A DNA stretch of 37,914 nucleotides from positions 23,977-61,890 of the forward strand of contig PATG01000064.1 of the NCBI GenBank assembly GCA_002713555.1, read 5' to 3'. Origin of the DNA: Planctomycetaceae bacterium (GTDB lineage Bacteria; Planctomycetota; Planctomycetia; Pirellulales; Lacipirellulaceae). The notes below the pieces were generated by a model. That model made no database searches. It saw nothing but the letters and a program-made list of their open reading frames with translations, and was not told where the DNA came from. Below are positions 19,003-28,267 of the stretch, one piece after another. Within the stretch, counting starts at the first letter, position 1; every line of letters begins with the position of its first letter. The translations under genes and the position numbers were made by a program.

Positions 19003-19276
19003 GTGGCTAGATTGGACAGTGAAGGGGGATGCTCAGGGAGAGATAAGCTACCCATCGTAGAGGAGCGCGGGCAGTAGCGAAAGGACGTCTCTTGACGATG
19101 GAGCTGTCATGCCTAGGCCGCAACTCACTAAACCATATAGTGGTGGGGACTCATCAGCCTGTGCCGTCGTCGTGAGTGCAGAGCAGCAAAGTTTACACGA
19201 AGCATCTAAGGATGCTAATTGGCTGGTAGGGCTAAAGGGGGGAAGAGAGGTAAGACTATGCATTTCCCATGGTGTC

Positions 19277-20074
19277 TCAACACTCCGGATTCCACACGCC
19301 TGATTCTATCAGTTGTTTCGTAGCCGCCTGGGCCCAACCTCGGTTGGCTGCAGGGCTGGCGGGGCTTGGATGGAGTATGCGTGCAATTTTTGTGTTCGAG
19401 TCTCCAAGCACGCGCTCCAGGCACTTCTCGGCATAAGCGCCCACGCCAATAGCCCATTCAGGTTCAAGCGAGTTGCATAGTGCCTGCAAATGCTTATCAC
19501 AGGCTGCGACAAGTGGTTCACGCTCAGCCTTGGGTAGTTTGTCAGGAGTGCGATTACGGCTACTTGCTTCCATGAAAACGAGCGGGCAGTAGTTGGCTAC
19601 AAAATGCTCAGCAAAAAAATTTTTTGCCGTTTTAAAGCGTTGTCGAAACAAACCCCACAATCGCTCTCCAGAGACCTCACTACGTTTGCATGACAACCCG
19701 CTAATGGGACGCTTGGGATGTTCCTTGGCAGGACGGCCAATCTTCGCTTGAATCTTCAGCCAGTCACGCACCGCTTCCACTTGACCAAACGGTACGCCCG
19801 TTTGTGCCATTCCCCAGGGGCCAGGATTCATGCCCACAAGCAGGACTCGAACGCCACGTGGATTGAGATATGTCAAATATTGTTCGTGTGCAGCCCATGC
19901 ATATTCAAGTGGGTTGTATATATGTGTCACGGGCTCAGAAAATGGTAACTTGTTGACAGCTCGTGCTAGTTTTTTCGCAGCAGTGACTGCATCAGCAATG
20001 CAATTCGATTCTTTGATGGCACTGTACCTCTTGGCGGGTGCGTTGATGCAAGATACCAGAAATATAATTGGCAT
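19277..20074 (-). CDS. SMUG1-type (family 3) uracil-DNA glycosylase
   Basis: The signature GMNPGPWGMAQTGVPFG is the catalytic/uracil-binding motif of SMUG1, with the Asn that activates water. The C-terminal HPSPASPAANRGW matches the SMUG1 motif carrying the conserved His and the DNA-intercalating segment. The enzyme should remove uracil and oxidised pyrimidines from DNA in base excision repair. I chose the ATG at 20074; the frame is open to a TTG at 20113, and neither has a good ribosome binding site. The conserved domain begins about 40 residues in (NPLEYAWAAHEQYL). It follows scpA on the same strand after about 100 bases. SMUG1 is patchy among bacteria, so horizontal acquisition or retention in this lineage is possible. 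Confidence 0.92.
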   Translation of the reverse strand: MPIIFLVSCINAPAKRYSAIKESNCIADAVTAAKKLARAVNKLPFSEPVTHIYNPLEYAWAAHEQYLTYLNPRGVRVLLVGMNPGPWGMAQTGVPFGQVEAVRDWLKIQAKIGRPAKEHPKRPISGLSCKRSEVSGERLWGLFRQRFKTAKNFFAEHFVANYCPLVFMEASSRNRTPDKLPKAEREPLVAACDKHLQALCNSLEPEWAIGVGAYAEKCLERVLGDSNTKIARILHPSPASPAANRGWAQAATKQLIESGVWNPEC

Positions 20075-20127
20075 CCTTGGCGTGAGCTTAGTACCTAAAT
20101 CCTGAAATTTCAAGTCGGCAGACTCTT

Positions 20128-20154
20128 GAGCATCCGAATCGTTGCAAGATGCTC
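20128..20154. other. Small hairpin between scpA and the SMUG1-type gene
   Basis: GAGCATC (20128-20134) pairs with GATGCTC (20148-20154) around 13 bases. No T-run follows in the minus direction, so a classical terminator is not supported. It might be an mRNA processing or stability element between the two genes. Confidence 0.3.
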
Positions 20155-20175
20155 TCAGTATGGATCTGGCACACC

Positions 20176-20922
20176 CTAATCGCTGCTAGCAACAAGTTGT
20201 TTTGAATCTGGTTCTAACAAGATCCAAATTTCGCCAAACAACTCGGTTTGATCCACTTGAACTTGATGGTGACGGATAAGTTCAAGTACAGCCAAGAAGA
20301 TACCCACCATTTGCGATTTTATCATGCCTTCTTCAAATAGGCTTGTAAATGCAATGCGAGATTCGGAGGTGAGCCGTTGGCGGATTTGCTCCATATAAAC
20401 ATCGATGGGTGTATCGTCATACCGAATAGCAGAGGGTTGAACAGAGTCGCTATCTCGCATAACCCTGGCAAAGGCACTCACCAGGTCCCACATTTCAACT
20501 TCTTGGATAGGCTGCTGCGATTGATCGATTGTACGAGATGGCAGGTCATTTACGCGACGAGAAAAACGTAATTGCCATTCTCGACTGCGGTCTTCGAGCA
20601 TGCTGGCTGCATCTTTGTAACGTTTGTACTCGAGCAATCTCTGCACAATATCCTGACGAGGGTCTTCGATTTCTTCTTCAGTTTCATCCTCCTGACGGGG
20701 GAGCATCAGCTTGGATTTGATTTCCATCAAGCGGGAGGCAAGTTCTAAAAAATCTCCCACAGAATTTACGTCGACTTGTTCAAGAACAGCAAGCATTTCG
20801 AGGTATTGCTGTGTTACCAAAGCGATTGGTATGTCGAGAATGTCGAGTTCGTGTTTGCGAACTAAATACCACATGAGGTCCATGGGACCCGAGAACATGT
20901 CTAGCTGGACGCGAAACTGCAT
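20176..20922 (-). CDS. scpA: Segregation and condensation protein A
   Basis: ScpA is the kleisin that bridges SMC heads in the bacterial condensin. The N-terminus has the family opening FRVQLDMFSGPMDLMWYLV followed by KHELDILDIPIALVTQQYL. The middle (LASRLMEIKSKLMLP) and the C-terminal winged-helix region (FTSLFEEGMIKSQMVGIFLAVLEL) also fit. I chose the ATG at 20922 because the conserved domain starts immediately; the frame is open to a GTG at 20976. The length of 248 residues is normal. The usual partner scpB is not in the window. It is divergent from the HIT gene. Confidence 0.95.
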   Translation of the reverse strand: MQFRVQLDMFSGPMDLMWYLVRKHELDILDIPIALVTQQYLEMLAVLEQVDVNSVGDFLELASRLMEIKSKLMLPRQEDETEEEIEDPRQDIVQRLLEYKRYKDAASMLEDRSREWQLRFSRRVNDLPSRTIDQSQQPIQEVEMWDLVSAFARVMRDSDSVQPSAIRYDDTPIDVYMEQIRQRLTSESRIAFTSLFEEGMIKSQMVGIFLAVLELIRHHQVQVDQTELFGEIWILLEPDSKQLVASSD

Positions 20923-21078
20923 AGTTGAAAAAGCGAATGATGATTGTTGAAAGTCGGTCCGGATTATGCCAGCCACCGTCTATTGCCGCTAGAGCAGCCG
21001 CCCTTGTTCTTGTGGGCTAGCACTCATACACTTCTGGAGGAGGGTTTATTCTTTTCCAAGGAATAAAGGGCACGTACT

Positions 21079-21624
21079 GTGGATGAACAGCAAATTTGGG
21101 CCCCTTGGCGCCTGGGGTATGTTTCGGGTGAGGAGTCGGATGCAAGCAGTTCGATTGTTCCCAAAAGTTGGCAATCTGGTGCCGCCAAAGATTGCTTTAT
21201 TTGCCGCGCAGCCGCCCTCTACGATGATGTGAAATCGGCTTGTCGTCAGAACATGGTTCTCACTAAGGGTGTTCACTCACTCGCAATGCTGAACCGATAT
21301 CCATACAGCAATGGGCATATACTTATTAGTCCCTTGCGTCACGTGGGCCATTTGACGGATCTGAACGCAGACGAGCATCTCGAATTAATGCAGTCACTAG
21401 GTAATTTTACAGAGATACTCAGCAAGTTGATCTCAGCAAAGGGATTTAACCTAGGACTCAATCTGGGAAGTGCTGGTGGGGCAGGAGTGCCTGGGCATTT
21501 GCATTGGCATCTTGTCCCGCGCTGGCCTGGGGACAATAACTTTATGCCCACAATAGCCGGAACACGCGTCATCTCCCAATCGCTCGAATCACTTTGGGAA
21601 GCTCTACGAGATGAACTTGACTGA
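21079..21624 (+). CDS. HIT-family nucleotide hydrolase/phosphorylase
   Basis: The histidine triad HLHWHLVPRW (His140, His142, His144) and the upstream WAPWRLGYV and CFIC segments place this in the HIT superfamily, close to Ap4A phosphorylase/Fhit-like bacterial proteins. Such enzymes act on dinucleoside polyphosphates or nucleotidyl conjugates through a His-nucleotide intermediate. The start is a GTG at 21079; the ATG four bases later is in another frame. The 3' end overlaps the next gene by 14 bases, so the two are probably translated from one mRNA. Exact substrate is not determinable. Confidence 0.92.
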   Translation: MDEQQIWAPWRLGYVSGEESDASSSIVPKSWQSGAAKDCFICRAAALYDDVKSACRQNMVLTKGVHSLAMLNRYPYSNGHILISPLRHVGHLTDLNADEHLELMQSLGNFTEILSKLISAKGFNLGLNLGSAGGAGVPGHLHWHLVPRWPGDNNFMPTIAGTRVISQSLESLWEALRDELD

Positions 21625-22714
21625 TTCACAAGATGAAATTTTTTCGCTTGCCAATTATGCAATGCACGATAGTGCTTCGACGGGTCGTGAATATCCCGAA
21701 GTGCAACATCGCTATCGTGGTCCTTTCCAACGTGACCGGGATCGCGTAGTCCACAGCAGCGCTTACCGGCGTTTGGCGCACAAAACTCAGGTATTTACCG
21801 GGGAAATGGGTGATTACCATCGATCGCGTCTGACCCATACCCTGGAAGTTGCCTCCATAGCTCGCACGGTAGGGCGTGTATTACGACTGAACGAAGATTT
21901 AATTGAAGCACTTTCTTTGATGCATGATATTGGCCATCCTCCATTTGGCCATGCGGGAGAAGATGTGCTCAATGAATGCACTCAGCCATGTGGAGGATTC
22001 AATCACAATACACATGCTCTGCGGATAGTTACCTTATTAGAAAATCGTTATCCGAAATTTCCCGGGCTCAATCTCACGAAAGAAGTTTTGTCCGGTCAAG
22101 CAATGCGGGTTCATAAAAGTGCAAGTTCCGCCAAACGACCATTGTTAGAAGTGCAGGTTGTGGATGCTGCTGACAGTATTGCTTACGACTCCCATGATGC
22201 CGATGATGCTTTGGAAATCGGGCTACTTGAGGTTGAAGATTTGCTGACATTGCCGCTCTGGCAAGAAGCAGCCCGACAGGTGCAAATTCGTTATACGGCT
22301 CTGGATACCGAGCAACTTCGGCGGGCAATAATTCATCAATTGATCGAAACCCTGGTGAGCGATCTCATTAAAACGACTACGAGCCGGCTACAAAAAGAAT
22401 CGATCACAAGCCCAGGGGACGCAATTGCTATAAAAGAACTGCTAGTTGCTCCATCCACAGAATTTCAAGAAAAAAAAAGAGATCTTGAAACGTTTCTTTT
22501 CGAACGCGTGTACCGTCATCCAACGGTCCTTTCGGAGCGGGCAGTGGCTGGGGCGGCACTTAGTGAGATGTTTCAACGTTTTATGGCACGACCAGAACTT
22601 TTACCCTCTACGGCCCAAGCCTATTTAGACGACGATCATGTCATGCGTGTTGTCTGTGATTATCTGGCAGGAATGACAGATCGTCACGCATTGGATGAGC
22701 ACCGAAATAGATAA
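21611..22714 (+). CDS. dgt: Deoxyguanosinetriphosphate triphosphohydrolase-like HD protein
   Basis: The HD-domain metal motif is present as His76 (SRLTHTLEVA) and His105-Asp106 (MHDIGHPPFGH), with the downstream Asp in DAADSIAYDSHDADDAL. The N-terminal RVVHSSAYRRLAHKTQVF is characteristic of dGTPase and its broad-specificity relatives, which remove triphosphate from dNTPs. The length of 367 residues fits the shorter dGTPase-like group rather than the roughly 500-residue enterobacterial Dgt. The start lies inside the end of the HIT gene, implying coupling. It probably controls dNTP pools. Confidence 0.93.
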   Translation: MNLTDSQDEIFSLANYAMHDSASTGREYPEVQHRYRGPFQRDRDRVVHSSAYRRLAHKTQVFTGEMGDYHRSRLTHTLEVASIARTVGRVLRLNEDLIEALSLMHDIGHPPFGHAGEDVLNECTQPCGGFNHNTHALRIVTLLENRYPKFPGLNLTKEVLSGQAMRVHKSASSAKRPLLEVQVVDAADSIAYDSHDADDALEIGLLEVEDLLTLPLWQEAARQVQIRYTALDTEQLRRAIIHQLIETLVSDLIKTTTSRLQKESITSPGDAIAIKELLVAPSTEFQEKKRDLETFLFERVYRHPTVLSERAVAGAALSEMFQRFMARPELLPSTAQAYLDDDHVMRVVCDYLAGMTDRHALDEHRNR

Positions 22715-22920
22715 GAGCCTGATGAAGGCCTAACCGTAATAGAAATCTCAAAGTTTGGCCCAGGAGAGTTCTCCAGCTATTCCCTTTTCGGGCTTTCTTC
22801 GTCGATCGTGGTTGGTAAGATAGGGAGTAGGGCAAATAATTTATCCGGTAGTGTCGATCTGAGTATTGAGACCGAATATTGAGTGCGGCTCTACAATCCA
22901 TTTAATAACATACGAGTCCT

Positions 22921-23940
22921 ATGGCATTAGTTATTTTGCGCTGCGTCTTTGTATTGGTCGCAGCTGGTATTGGCGTACAAATAATCAGTTCAGAAGAACT
23001 CTCACGTGACGCAGCCTATATTCCCTGGTTGGTAGTTGGTGGGCTTTTTGCCCTGGCAAGCGGTGTGATTGCCATTGATCACGGCGTTGGTCGCAAGCGA
23101 CTCGATACCATTACGTCGGTCTACTTCGGCTTACTCATTGGCTTGCTCTCGACTTACGTGCTAAAAATCGCCCTGAGCCCGGTGCTGCCCGCAGCGGATA
23201 CTCTACAGGCTCAGTGGATTCCCATGATTATGGGTATGGTCATGTGTTACACGTGTATTAGTGTTCTAATGCAAACCAAAAATGATTTTCGATTTATTAT
23301 TCCTTACGTAGAATTTGCCAAAGAGATAAAAGGGCTGAAACCCTATGTTCTTGATACGAGTGTTGTGATCGATGGCAGGATTGCCGATGTCGTCGAAACT
23401 CGCGTGATCGATAATCAGTTGATAATGCCACAGTTTGTAATATCAGAACTGCAAGGGATTGCAGACTCAAGTGATAAATTGCGTCGAGGCAGAGGTCGAC
23501 GTGGTCTAGATATTCTGAATCGATTACGTAGTGATCCTAAAGTGGATCTGGTTGTCTACGAACGTGAGCTTCCCCAGTTTGCAGGGCAGGCAGTCGACCT
23601 GAAACTGGTTTTACTGGCCAAACACCTAGACGGTAAAATTGTAACCAACGACTACAATCTCAATAAAGTTGCCAAGCTTCACGAAGTCGACGTCATTAAT
23701 CTGAATGATTTGTCAAACTCCCTGAAGCCCGTATTCCTGCCAGGAGAAACGCTTGAAATGCGAGTTGTCAAAGCGGGTGAGGAGCAAGGCCAAGGTGTTG
23801 GCTACTTGGAGGATGGTACCATGGTCGTTATTGAGGGTGGACGTGATCATGTCAATGAAAATATCATTGCTACAGTCACGAGTGTCCTCCAGACAAGCGC
23901 TGGTCGAATGGTCTTTGGCAAATATGAGAGCAATACCTAG
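22921..23940 (+). CDS. Membrane-anchored PIN-TRAM domain protein (YacL-like)
   Basis: Four hydrophobic helices occupy roughly residues 1-118. A PIN nuclease domain follows, with acidic residues Asp145 (VLDTSVVIDGR), Glu in ISELQGIADSS, and Asp244 (TNDYNLNKVA), the expected metal-binding set. A C-terminal TRAM RNA-binding domain (EEQGQGVGYLEDGTMVVIEGG) completes the YacL-type layout known from Gram-positives and many other bacteria. The inferred role is a membrane-bound ribonuclease or RNA-binding protein; substrate unknown. A 206-base gap separates it from dgt, with no terminator visible. Confidence 0.93.
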   Translation: MALVILRCVFVLVAAGIGVQIISSEELSRDAAYIPWLVVGGLFALASGVIAIDHGVGRKRLDTITSVYFGLLIGLLSTYVLKIALSPVLPAADTLQAQWIPMIMGMVMCYTCISVLMQTKNDFRFIIPYVEFAKEIKGLKPYVLDTSVVIDGRIADVVETRVIDNQLIMPQFVISELQGIADSSDKLRRGRGRRGLDILNRLRSDPKVDLVVYERELPQFAGQAVDLKLVLLAKHLDGKIVTNDYNLNKVAKLHEVDVINLNDLSNSLKPVFLPGETLEMRVVKAGEEQGQGVGYLEDGTMVVIEGGRDHVNENIIATVTSVLQTSAGRMVFGKYESNT

Positions 23941-24045
23941 CCGACCTGAATCTCCAACTTCTGGACACGAAGAGTTGCCACATTTCATAGGCAGATAGCA
24001 TTTATTTAGCCGATAGTCTTCCATCACCCTGAACGGAGTGCCGAT

Positions 24046-25320
24046 ATGTTGAACCTTTTGCAGAGAGTTTTGGCAAATCGTGTACTACGCAATAAGTTCC
24101 AAACTCACGGAAGATTATTTATAGCAATCCTGCTGAGCATGAGTTGGATTGGTTGTTCCAGCTCAACGGCCCCTCCCCAGGAAACGACCTCATCAGAAAC
24201 TGCCAAGCATGAAGCCTCCCCAGTTGAGCAGCAGGACCATCAAAGTCCCCAATCCTCACCCGAATCAACTTCCAATCTAAATATTGGTGATACAGCCCCT
24301 CTGCTCCAAATTGCCAATTGGATTAAGGGCACTCCTGTTGAGAGTTACGAAGAAAACAAAATATATGTTGTTGAGTTTTGGGCAACTTGGTGCCCTCCTT
24401 GCCGAGCGGGTATGCCTCATTTGAGCAAGTTGCAGGAAACTTATGGCGAAGAAGTCACCTTTATTGGTGTGACAAATGAAAGCTCAAGAGTTATAGAGAA
24501 TTTTTTGCAAAAAGAAGCGGATTTAAGTATTGCACTCAAGGCTGGGAAAACCTGGAATGATCTGATGCGCTATACTGTGGCGTCTGATGATAGTTCAGCT
24601 ACCAGTATCAAGTTTATGAGAGCGGCTGAAGAGAGTGGGGTCCCGTGTGCTTTTATTATCGGTTTCGATGGTAAGATTGAGTGGATTGGACACCCGGGTG
24701 GAATCGATGGGCCACTCGAAAAAATCACACAGCGTTCCTGGGATCGTGAGGGAGCAAAAAATGCAAGGTTAGAAGAAAAGCGGCAGACCCTACTGCAGGA
24801 CGCCTTTGCGAATGCCCTTCGAAATGAGGATTGGGAACAGGCACTTCAATTGTTGCCAAAGATAGAAAAGAGCCTTCCCAGCCCCTTGCTGGCTTTAAAC
24901 TACAGATTTTTGTTCATGGTCCAAATGGGTCGCACAGAAGAAGCGATCAAATATCTTGATGAGCTTGCCAGTGAATTGGATGGCAATGCGGCAGTGCTGA
25001 ATCGCTTGGCCTGGTCACTTGTTACAAACAAAATGAGCGAAACGAGTTTAGTGCGAAAAGCTTTGTCTATCAGTGACCGCGCTGCTCAGCTGACAGGTTA
25101 TGCAGACGGAAATATACTCGACACCTTGGCACGTGCTCACTTTGTACTTGACGACTTGGATCAAGCAATTCTCTGGCAAAAAAAGGCCATTGAAGCGGAC
25201 CCGGACAACGAAGAATTCCAGAGATCTTTGCAGGAATACACGAAACAGTCAAAATCAGACGTGGAGATTTCGGATCCAGATACATTAGACCCAGTCTCTT
25301 CAGAAGCAGAAGAGACATGA
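24046..25320 (+). CDS. Thioredoxin-like (TlpA/ResA type) lipoprotein with a TPR-like tail
   Basis: The N-terminus has a hydrophobic segment and lipobox-like SWIGC with Cys37, so the protein is probably a lipoprotein. A Ser/Glu/Gln-rich linker of about 45 residues leads to a redoxin domain with Cys116-Pro-Pro-Cys119 (FWATWCPPCRAG) and the cis-Pro region (SGVPCAFIIGFDG). From about residue 235 the sequence is helical (EDWEQALQLLPKIEKSLP, MGRTEEAIKYLDELAS, DDLDQAILWQKKAIEADP), consistent with TPR-like repeats. The likely role is thiol-disulfide exchange at the membrane surface with protein contacts through the tail. It is convergent with argS, only 15 bases apart. Confidence 0.9.
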   Translation: MLNLLQRVLANRVLRNKFQTHGRLFIAILLSMSWIGCSSSTAPPQETTSSETAKHEASPVEQQDHQSPQSSPESTSNLNIGDTAPLLQIANWIKGTPVESYEENKIYVVEFWATWCPPCRAGMPHLSKLQETYGEEVTFIGVTNESSRVIENFLQKEADLSIALKAGKTWNDLMRYTVASDDSSATSIKFMRAAEESGVPCAFIIGFDGKIEWIGHPGGIDGPLEKITQRSWDREGAKNARLEEKRQTLLQDAFANALRNEDWEQALQLLPKIEKSLPSPLLALNYRFLFMVQMGRTEEAIKYLDELASELDGNAAVLNRLAWSLVTNKMSETSLVRKALSISDRAAQLTGYADGNILDTLARAHFVLDDLDQAILWQKKAIEADPDNEEFQRSLQEYTKQSKSDVEISDPDTLDPVSSEAEET

Positions 25321-25335
25321 AACTTAAGGCGAACA

Positions 25336-27327
25336 CTACATTCTTTCAACGGTTTCTATACCCAGTAGCTTAAGTCCTCTGGCGATCGTTTGTGCCGTTA
25401 AATCACAAAGCAGTAGGCGGCTATTTCGTACGTGTTCGCTTTCTGCTTTTAGCACGGGACAATTTTCGAAAAAACTGGAATAGATGCTGGCTAGCTCAAA
25501 CAGATACGCAGTCAGGTGATTTGGGCGATAATCCGCAGCGACACGTTCCAGGGCTTCGCTGAAACGGTGTAGTCCAATCGCAACTGCTCGCTCAGCTGGT
25601 TCATTAAGTAAGATCGATGTGTCTGAATTACGAAGTGATTCAATGTCGATGTTGCCTTTGGCAAAGATACTGCGAACGCGGGCATAACAATACTGCATGT
25701 AGGTGGCCGTGTTGCCGTTCATGGCAAGCATTTTGTCGTAATTAAATACATAGTCGCTGGTGCGATTATGGGCCAAATCGGCATATTTGATTGCACCAAT
25801 GCCAATACGTTCTGCTACCTGCTGACGCTCTTCTGTCGAGAGAAGCGGTTCGCTACGGGCGTCGTCGTTTTCGCACACTGTGCGAAAAGCACGTTCTACC
25901 GATTCGTCCAAAAGGCCACTAAGTCCCACAGCATCACCCGAGCGTGTTTTGTAGGGTTTGTTGTCTTCACCAAGTACGGTGCCAAAACTGATGTGCTGGA
26001 GTTCGACGTCGGTGTAGCCAGTCAATCGCACTGTGGCAAAAAGTTGTTCGAAATGCAAGGATTGACGGTGATCGACAACGTACAAGATCGCATCAGGTGA
26101 CCACTTCTGTCGGCGGTATTCGATCGTGGCTAAATCGGTGGTTGCGTAGAGAAATGCCCCATCTTTTTTTTGCACAATGAAGGGAGCCTTAAAGCCTTTG
26201 AGGAAAACACAGTTGGCTCCTTCGCTTTCCTGGATCAGTCCTTTTTCGTCCAGGTTTTTGATGACGTTTGCCAAACGATCCTGATAAAAGCTTTCGCCAA
26301 GTGTATGGTCAAAAGTTACACCAAGTCGTTTATAAGTCGCTTCGATCTCAATCAAACAGGCAGGTAAGAACCGTTGCCAGAGACCCACGTTCGTGGAGTC
26401 GCCCTGGTGGAGTGCTGCTGTTTCTGCCAACACGGATTTGCCAATGTTCGGGTGTTCGGATGCGTACCTGGCCAGTTGAGGGTCTTCATCAATAACGGCG
26501 ACCTTGTTGCGTAAGCTGTCCAGATTGGAACGCAACTCGGCCAATTGTGTCTCGGTTTGTCGAAGTAGTTTAGTAGCTTTTTTCTGCTCTTTAGGATCTT
26601 CCAGAATAGTCGTGTCGTGCATATCCTCCAGACGATGCACGTGTTCTAGAATAAGTTTCTCAATGGCAGGGATTTTTTCTTGCAGGGCACTATGGTAATC
26701 GATAAGTTGATGAACCAACTTGTACAGTCGACTCAGCTCGGCCACACTGTTGCTTTCGAGTGCCTCTTCATCGGCAAAGTGCTTGTAACCGTAGAGGATC
26801 ATGCCAAACTGCGTTCCCCAATCTCCGATGTGATTGTCGCTAATCACACGATGACCCAGTTGTCGCAGTACGTTACAGAGTGCGTCTCCGATGACTGTTG
26901 AACGGATATGTCCAACGTGCATGGGTTTGGCTACGTTGGGTGATGAGTAGTCGAGTACATAAGTTTTGGCCACGCTGCTGGGATCAATGCCAAGTTGCTT
27001 GGGGTTTTTTTGTAATTTTGCAAGCTGCTCGATAAGCCAAGTATCGAGGACGCGCAAATTGATAAATCCGGGGCCGGCAATTTCAGGTGGATTGCAAATA
27101 TCAGAAACATCCAGTGCGGCGAGGAGTTGTTCTGCGACTTGACGAGGCGGCAAACTTAGTTGTTTGCCAAGTGGCATGGCGCAGTTTGCCTGATAGTCGC
27201 CAAACTTGGTGTCCTGACTTGGAAGCACCAAATTGGACAACTTCTCAATTTGAGTCCCAGTTGCATCAGGTTGGACCTTCTTGAGTGCGACTGAAAAACG
27301 GCTGCGAAGCTCGGCCAGGATATTCAT
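25336..27327 (-). CDS. argS: Arginyl-tRNA synthetase
   Basis: This class I synthetase charges tRNA-Arg. The HIGH motif appears as PMHVGHIRSTVIGDAL after DYSSPNVAK, and the KMSKS position is the degenerate KTRSGDAVGL typical of ArgS. The N-terminal Add-1 domain and the C-terminal DALR anticodon domain (YMQYCYARVRSIF, RGLKLLGIETVERM) are both present. At 663 residues it is about 100 longer than the common form, mainly through an extra helical segment at about residues 222-309. The gene lies 163 bases downstream of rsfS on the same strand with an inverted repeat between them. Confidence 0.97.
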   Translation of the reverse strand: MNILAELRSRFSVALKKVQPDATGTQIEKLSNLVLPSQDTKFGDYQANCAMPLGKQLSLPPRQVAEQLLAALDVSDICNPPEIAGPGFINLRVLDTWLIEQLAKLQKNPKQLGIDPSSVAKTYVLDYSSPNVAKPMHVGHIRSTVIGDALCNVLRQLGHRVISDNHIGDWGTQFGMILYGYKHFADEEALESNSVAELSRLYKLVHQLIDYHSALQEKIPAIEKLILEHVHRLEDMHDTTILEDPKEQKKATKLLRQTETQLAELRSNLDSLRNKVAVIDEDPQLARYASEHPNIGKSVLAETAALHQGDSTNVGLWQRFLPACLIEIEATYKRLGVTFDHTLGESFYQDRLANVIKNLDEKGLIQESEGANCVFLKGFKAPFIVQKKDGAFLYATTDLATIEYRRQKWSPDAILYVVDHRQSLHFEQLFATVRLTGYTDVELQHISFGTVLGEDNKPYKTRSGDAVGLSGLLDESVERAFRTVCENDDARSEPLLSTEERQQVAERIGIGAIKYADLAHNRTSDYVFNYDKMLAMNGNTATYMQYCYARVRSIFAKGNIDIESLRNSDTSILLNEPAERAVAIGLHRFSEALERVAADYRPNHLTAYLFELASIYSSFFENCPVLKAESEHVRNSRLLLCDLTAQTIARGLKLLGIETVERM

Positions 27328-27357
27328 GAGATCATACTAGTAGGCAGGTTTCACGAA

Positions 27358-27426
27358 ATAACGCTTTATAGTAGCGGACTGGCGTGAGACAGGACACGAA
27401 TTATTTAAGCGTCTTTAAAGCGTTAT
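27358..27426. promoter_or_regulatory. 11-bp inverted repeat upstream of argS
   Basis: ATAACGCTTTA (27358-27368) and TAAAGCGTTAT (27416-27426) are exact reverse complements around 47 bases, lying 31-99 bases before the argS start. A further partial copy (TTTAAGCG, near 27404) sits beside the second arm. It may be a leader structure or paired binding site. No T-box or terminator pattern is visible. Confidence 0.35.
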
Positions 27427-27490
27427 GGTATCAAGAAGTATTCTCTTTTTTAACAAACGTCCAGCGATACAATTTGTAAAGTGGCGAATG

Positions 27491-27943
27491 TCATTCGAGT
27501 CCTGATTTTTCTTCCTTAGACTCTTCCCAGGGCAATGGTATGCGAGCTGCTTCGCTCCAGAATTGTTCTAAGGCGTAATACTCACGTGTTTCTTCGTCGA
27601 ATAGATGCATGACGACGGTACCATAATCAAGCAATATCCAGCGGCTTTCGTTATATCCTTCGATGCCCATCCGCTTGTCGTTCAACTCGTCTTCCAGGCA
27701 ATGGTCGATTTCTTCGCTAATGGCATGCAATTGGCGACGGCTGTTGCCTGTAACAACCACAAAATAGTCAAAAACGGGTGTGATATTGCGCATATCAAGT
27801 ACCACAATATCTTCCCCCCGATTTTCGTAGGCTGTGCGTGCTGCAGCGAGCGCAAGCCTCAGGCTGCGCTCGGAGGTTTCTTCGGCAGTGGTGATGGGAT
27901 CTGAAATGGCAAGGCTCACGGTGGTGAATCTCTTGGAAAGCAA
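27491..27943 (-). CDS. rsfS: Ribosomal silencing factor RsfS (Iojap family)
   Basis: The family core is clear: DIVVLDMRNITPVFDYFVV, VTGNSRRQLHAISEEI, GYNESRWILLDYGTVVMHLF and REYYALEQFWSEA. RsfS binds ribosomal protein L14 and blocks subunit joining in starvation. The frame begins at a TTG (27943); a GTG at 27919 is an alternative, and no ATG precedes the conserved core, so the start is uncertain. At 150 residues the length is normal for the family, with an extra N-terminal stretch of about 25 residues. It is divergent from the peroxiredoxin gene. Confidence 0.95.
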   Translation of the reverse strand: MLSKRFTTVSLAISDPITTAEETSERSLRLALAAARTAYENRGEDIVVLDMRNITPVFDYFVVVTGNSRRQLHAISEEIDHCLEDELNDKRMGIEGYNESRWILLDYGTVVMHLFDEETREYYALEQFWSEAARIPLPWEESKEEKSGLE

Positions 27944-28267
27944 AGAAGGACCATTGTACTATTCCCAAGGCAATAGTGGGAAGGGTGGAAGGCAGATTTC
28001 GGCTTTGGGTTGGTCGAGTCACCGTTTTTGGCTGGCCTGCATATTTCATGCGATTCTGCTGCAGCAGAGCGGTAGTTGCCGCAGTGTGTCAAAAACACGC
28101 CTGCGTCCAAGCCTTTCCTGGAAACGCCAATTGAGTTGCTCTGCGACCACCTCGTTATGAATCACATGAAGAATTCGGGTCGTGATAAGCTCTGGTGGTT
28201 TAGTGGCAATGGGCTAAGATATGCGATTGCGATTTCTACATTTTGTACTTTACTTTTGGAAAAAATA

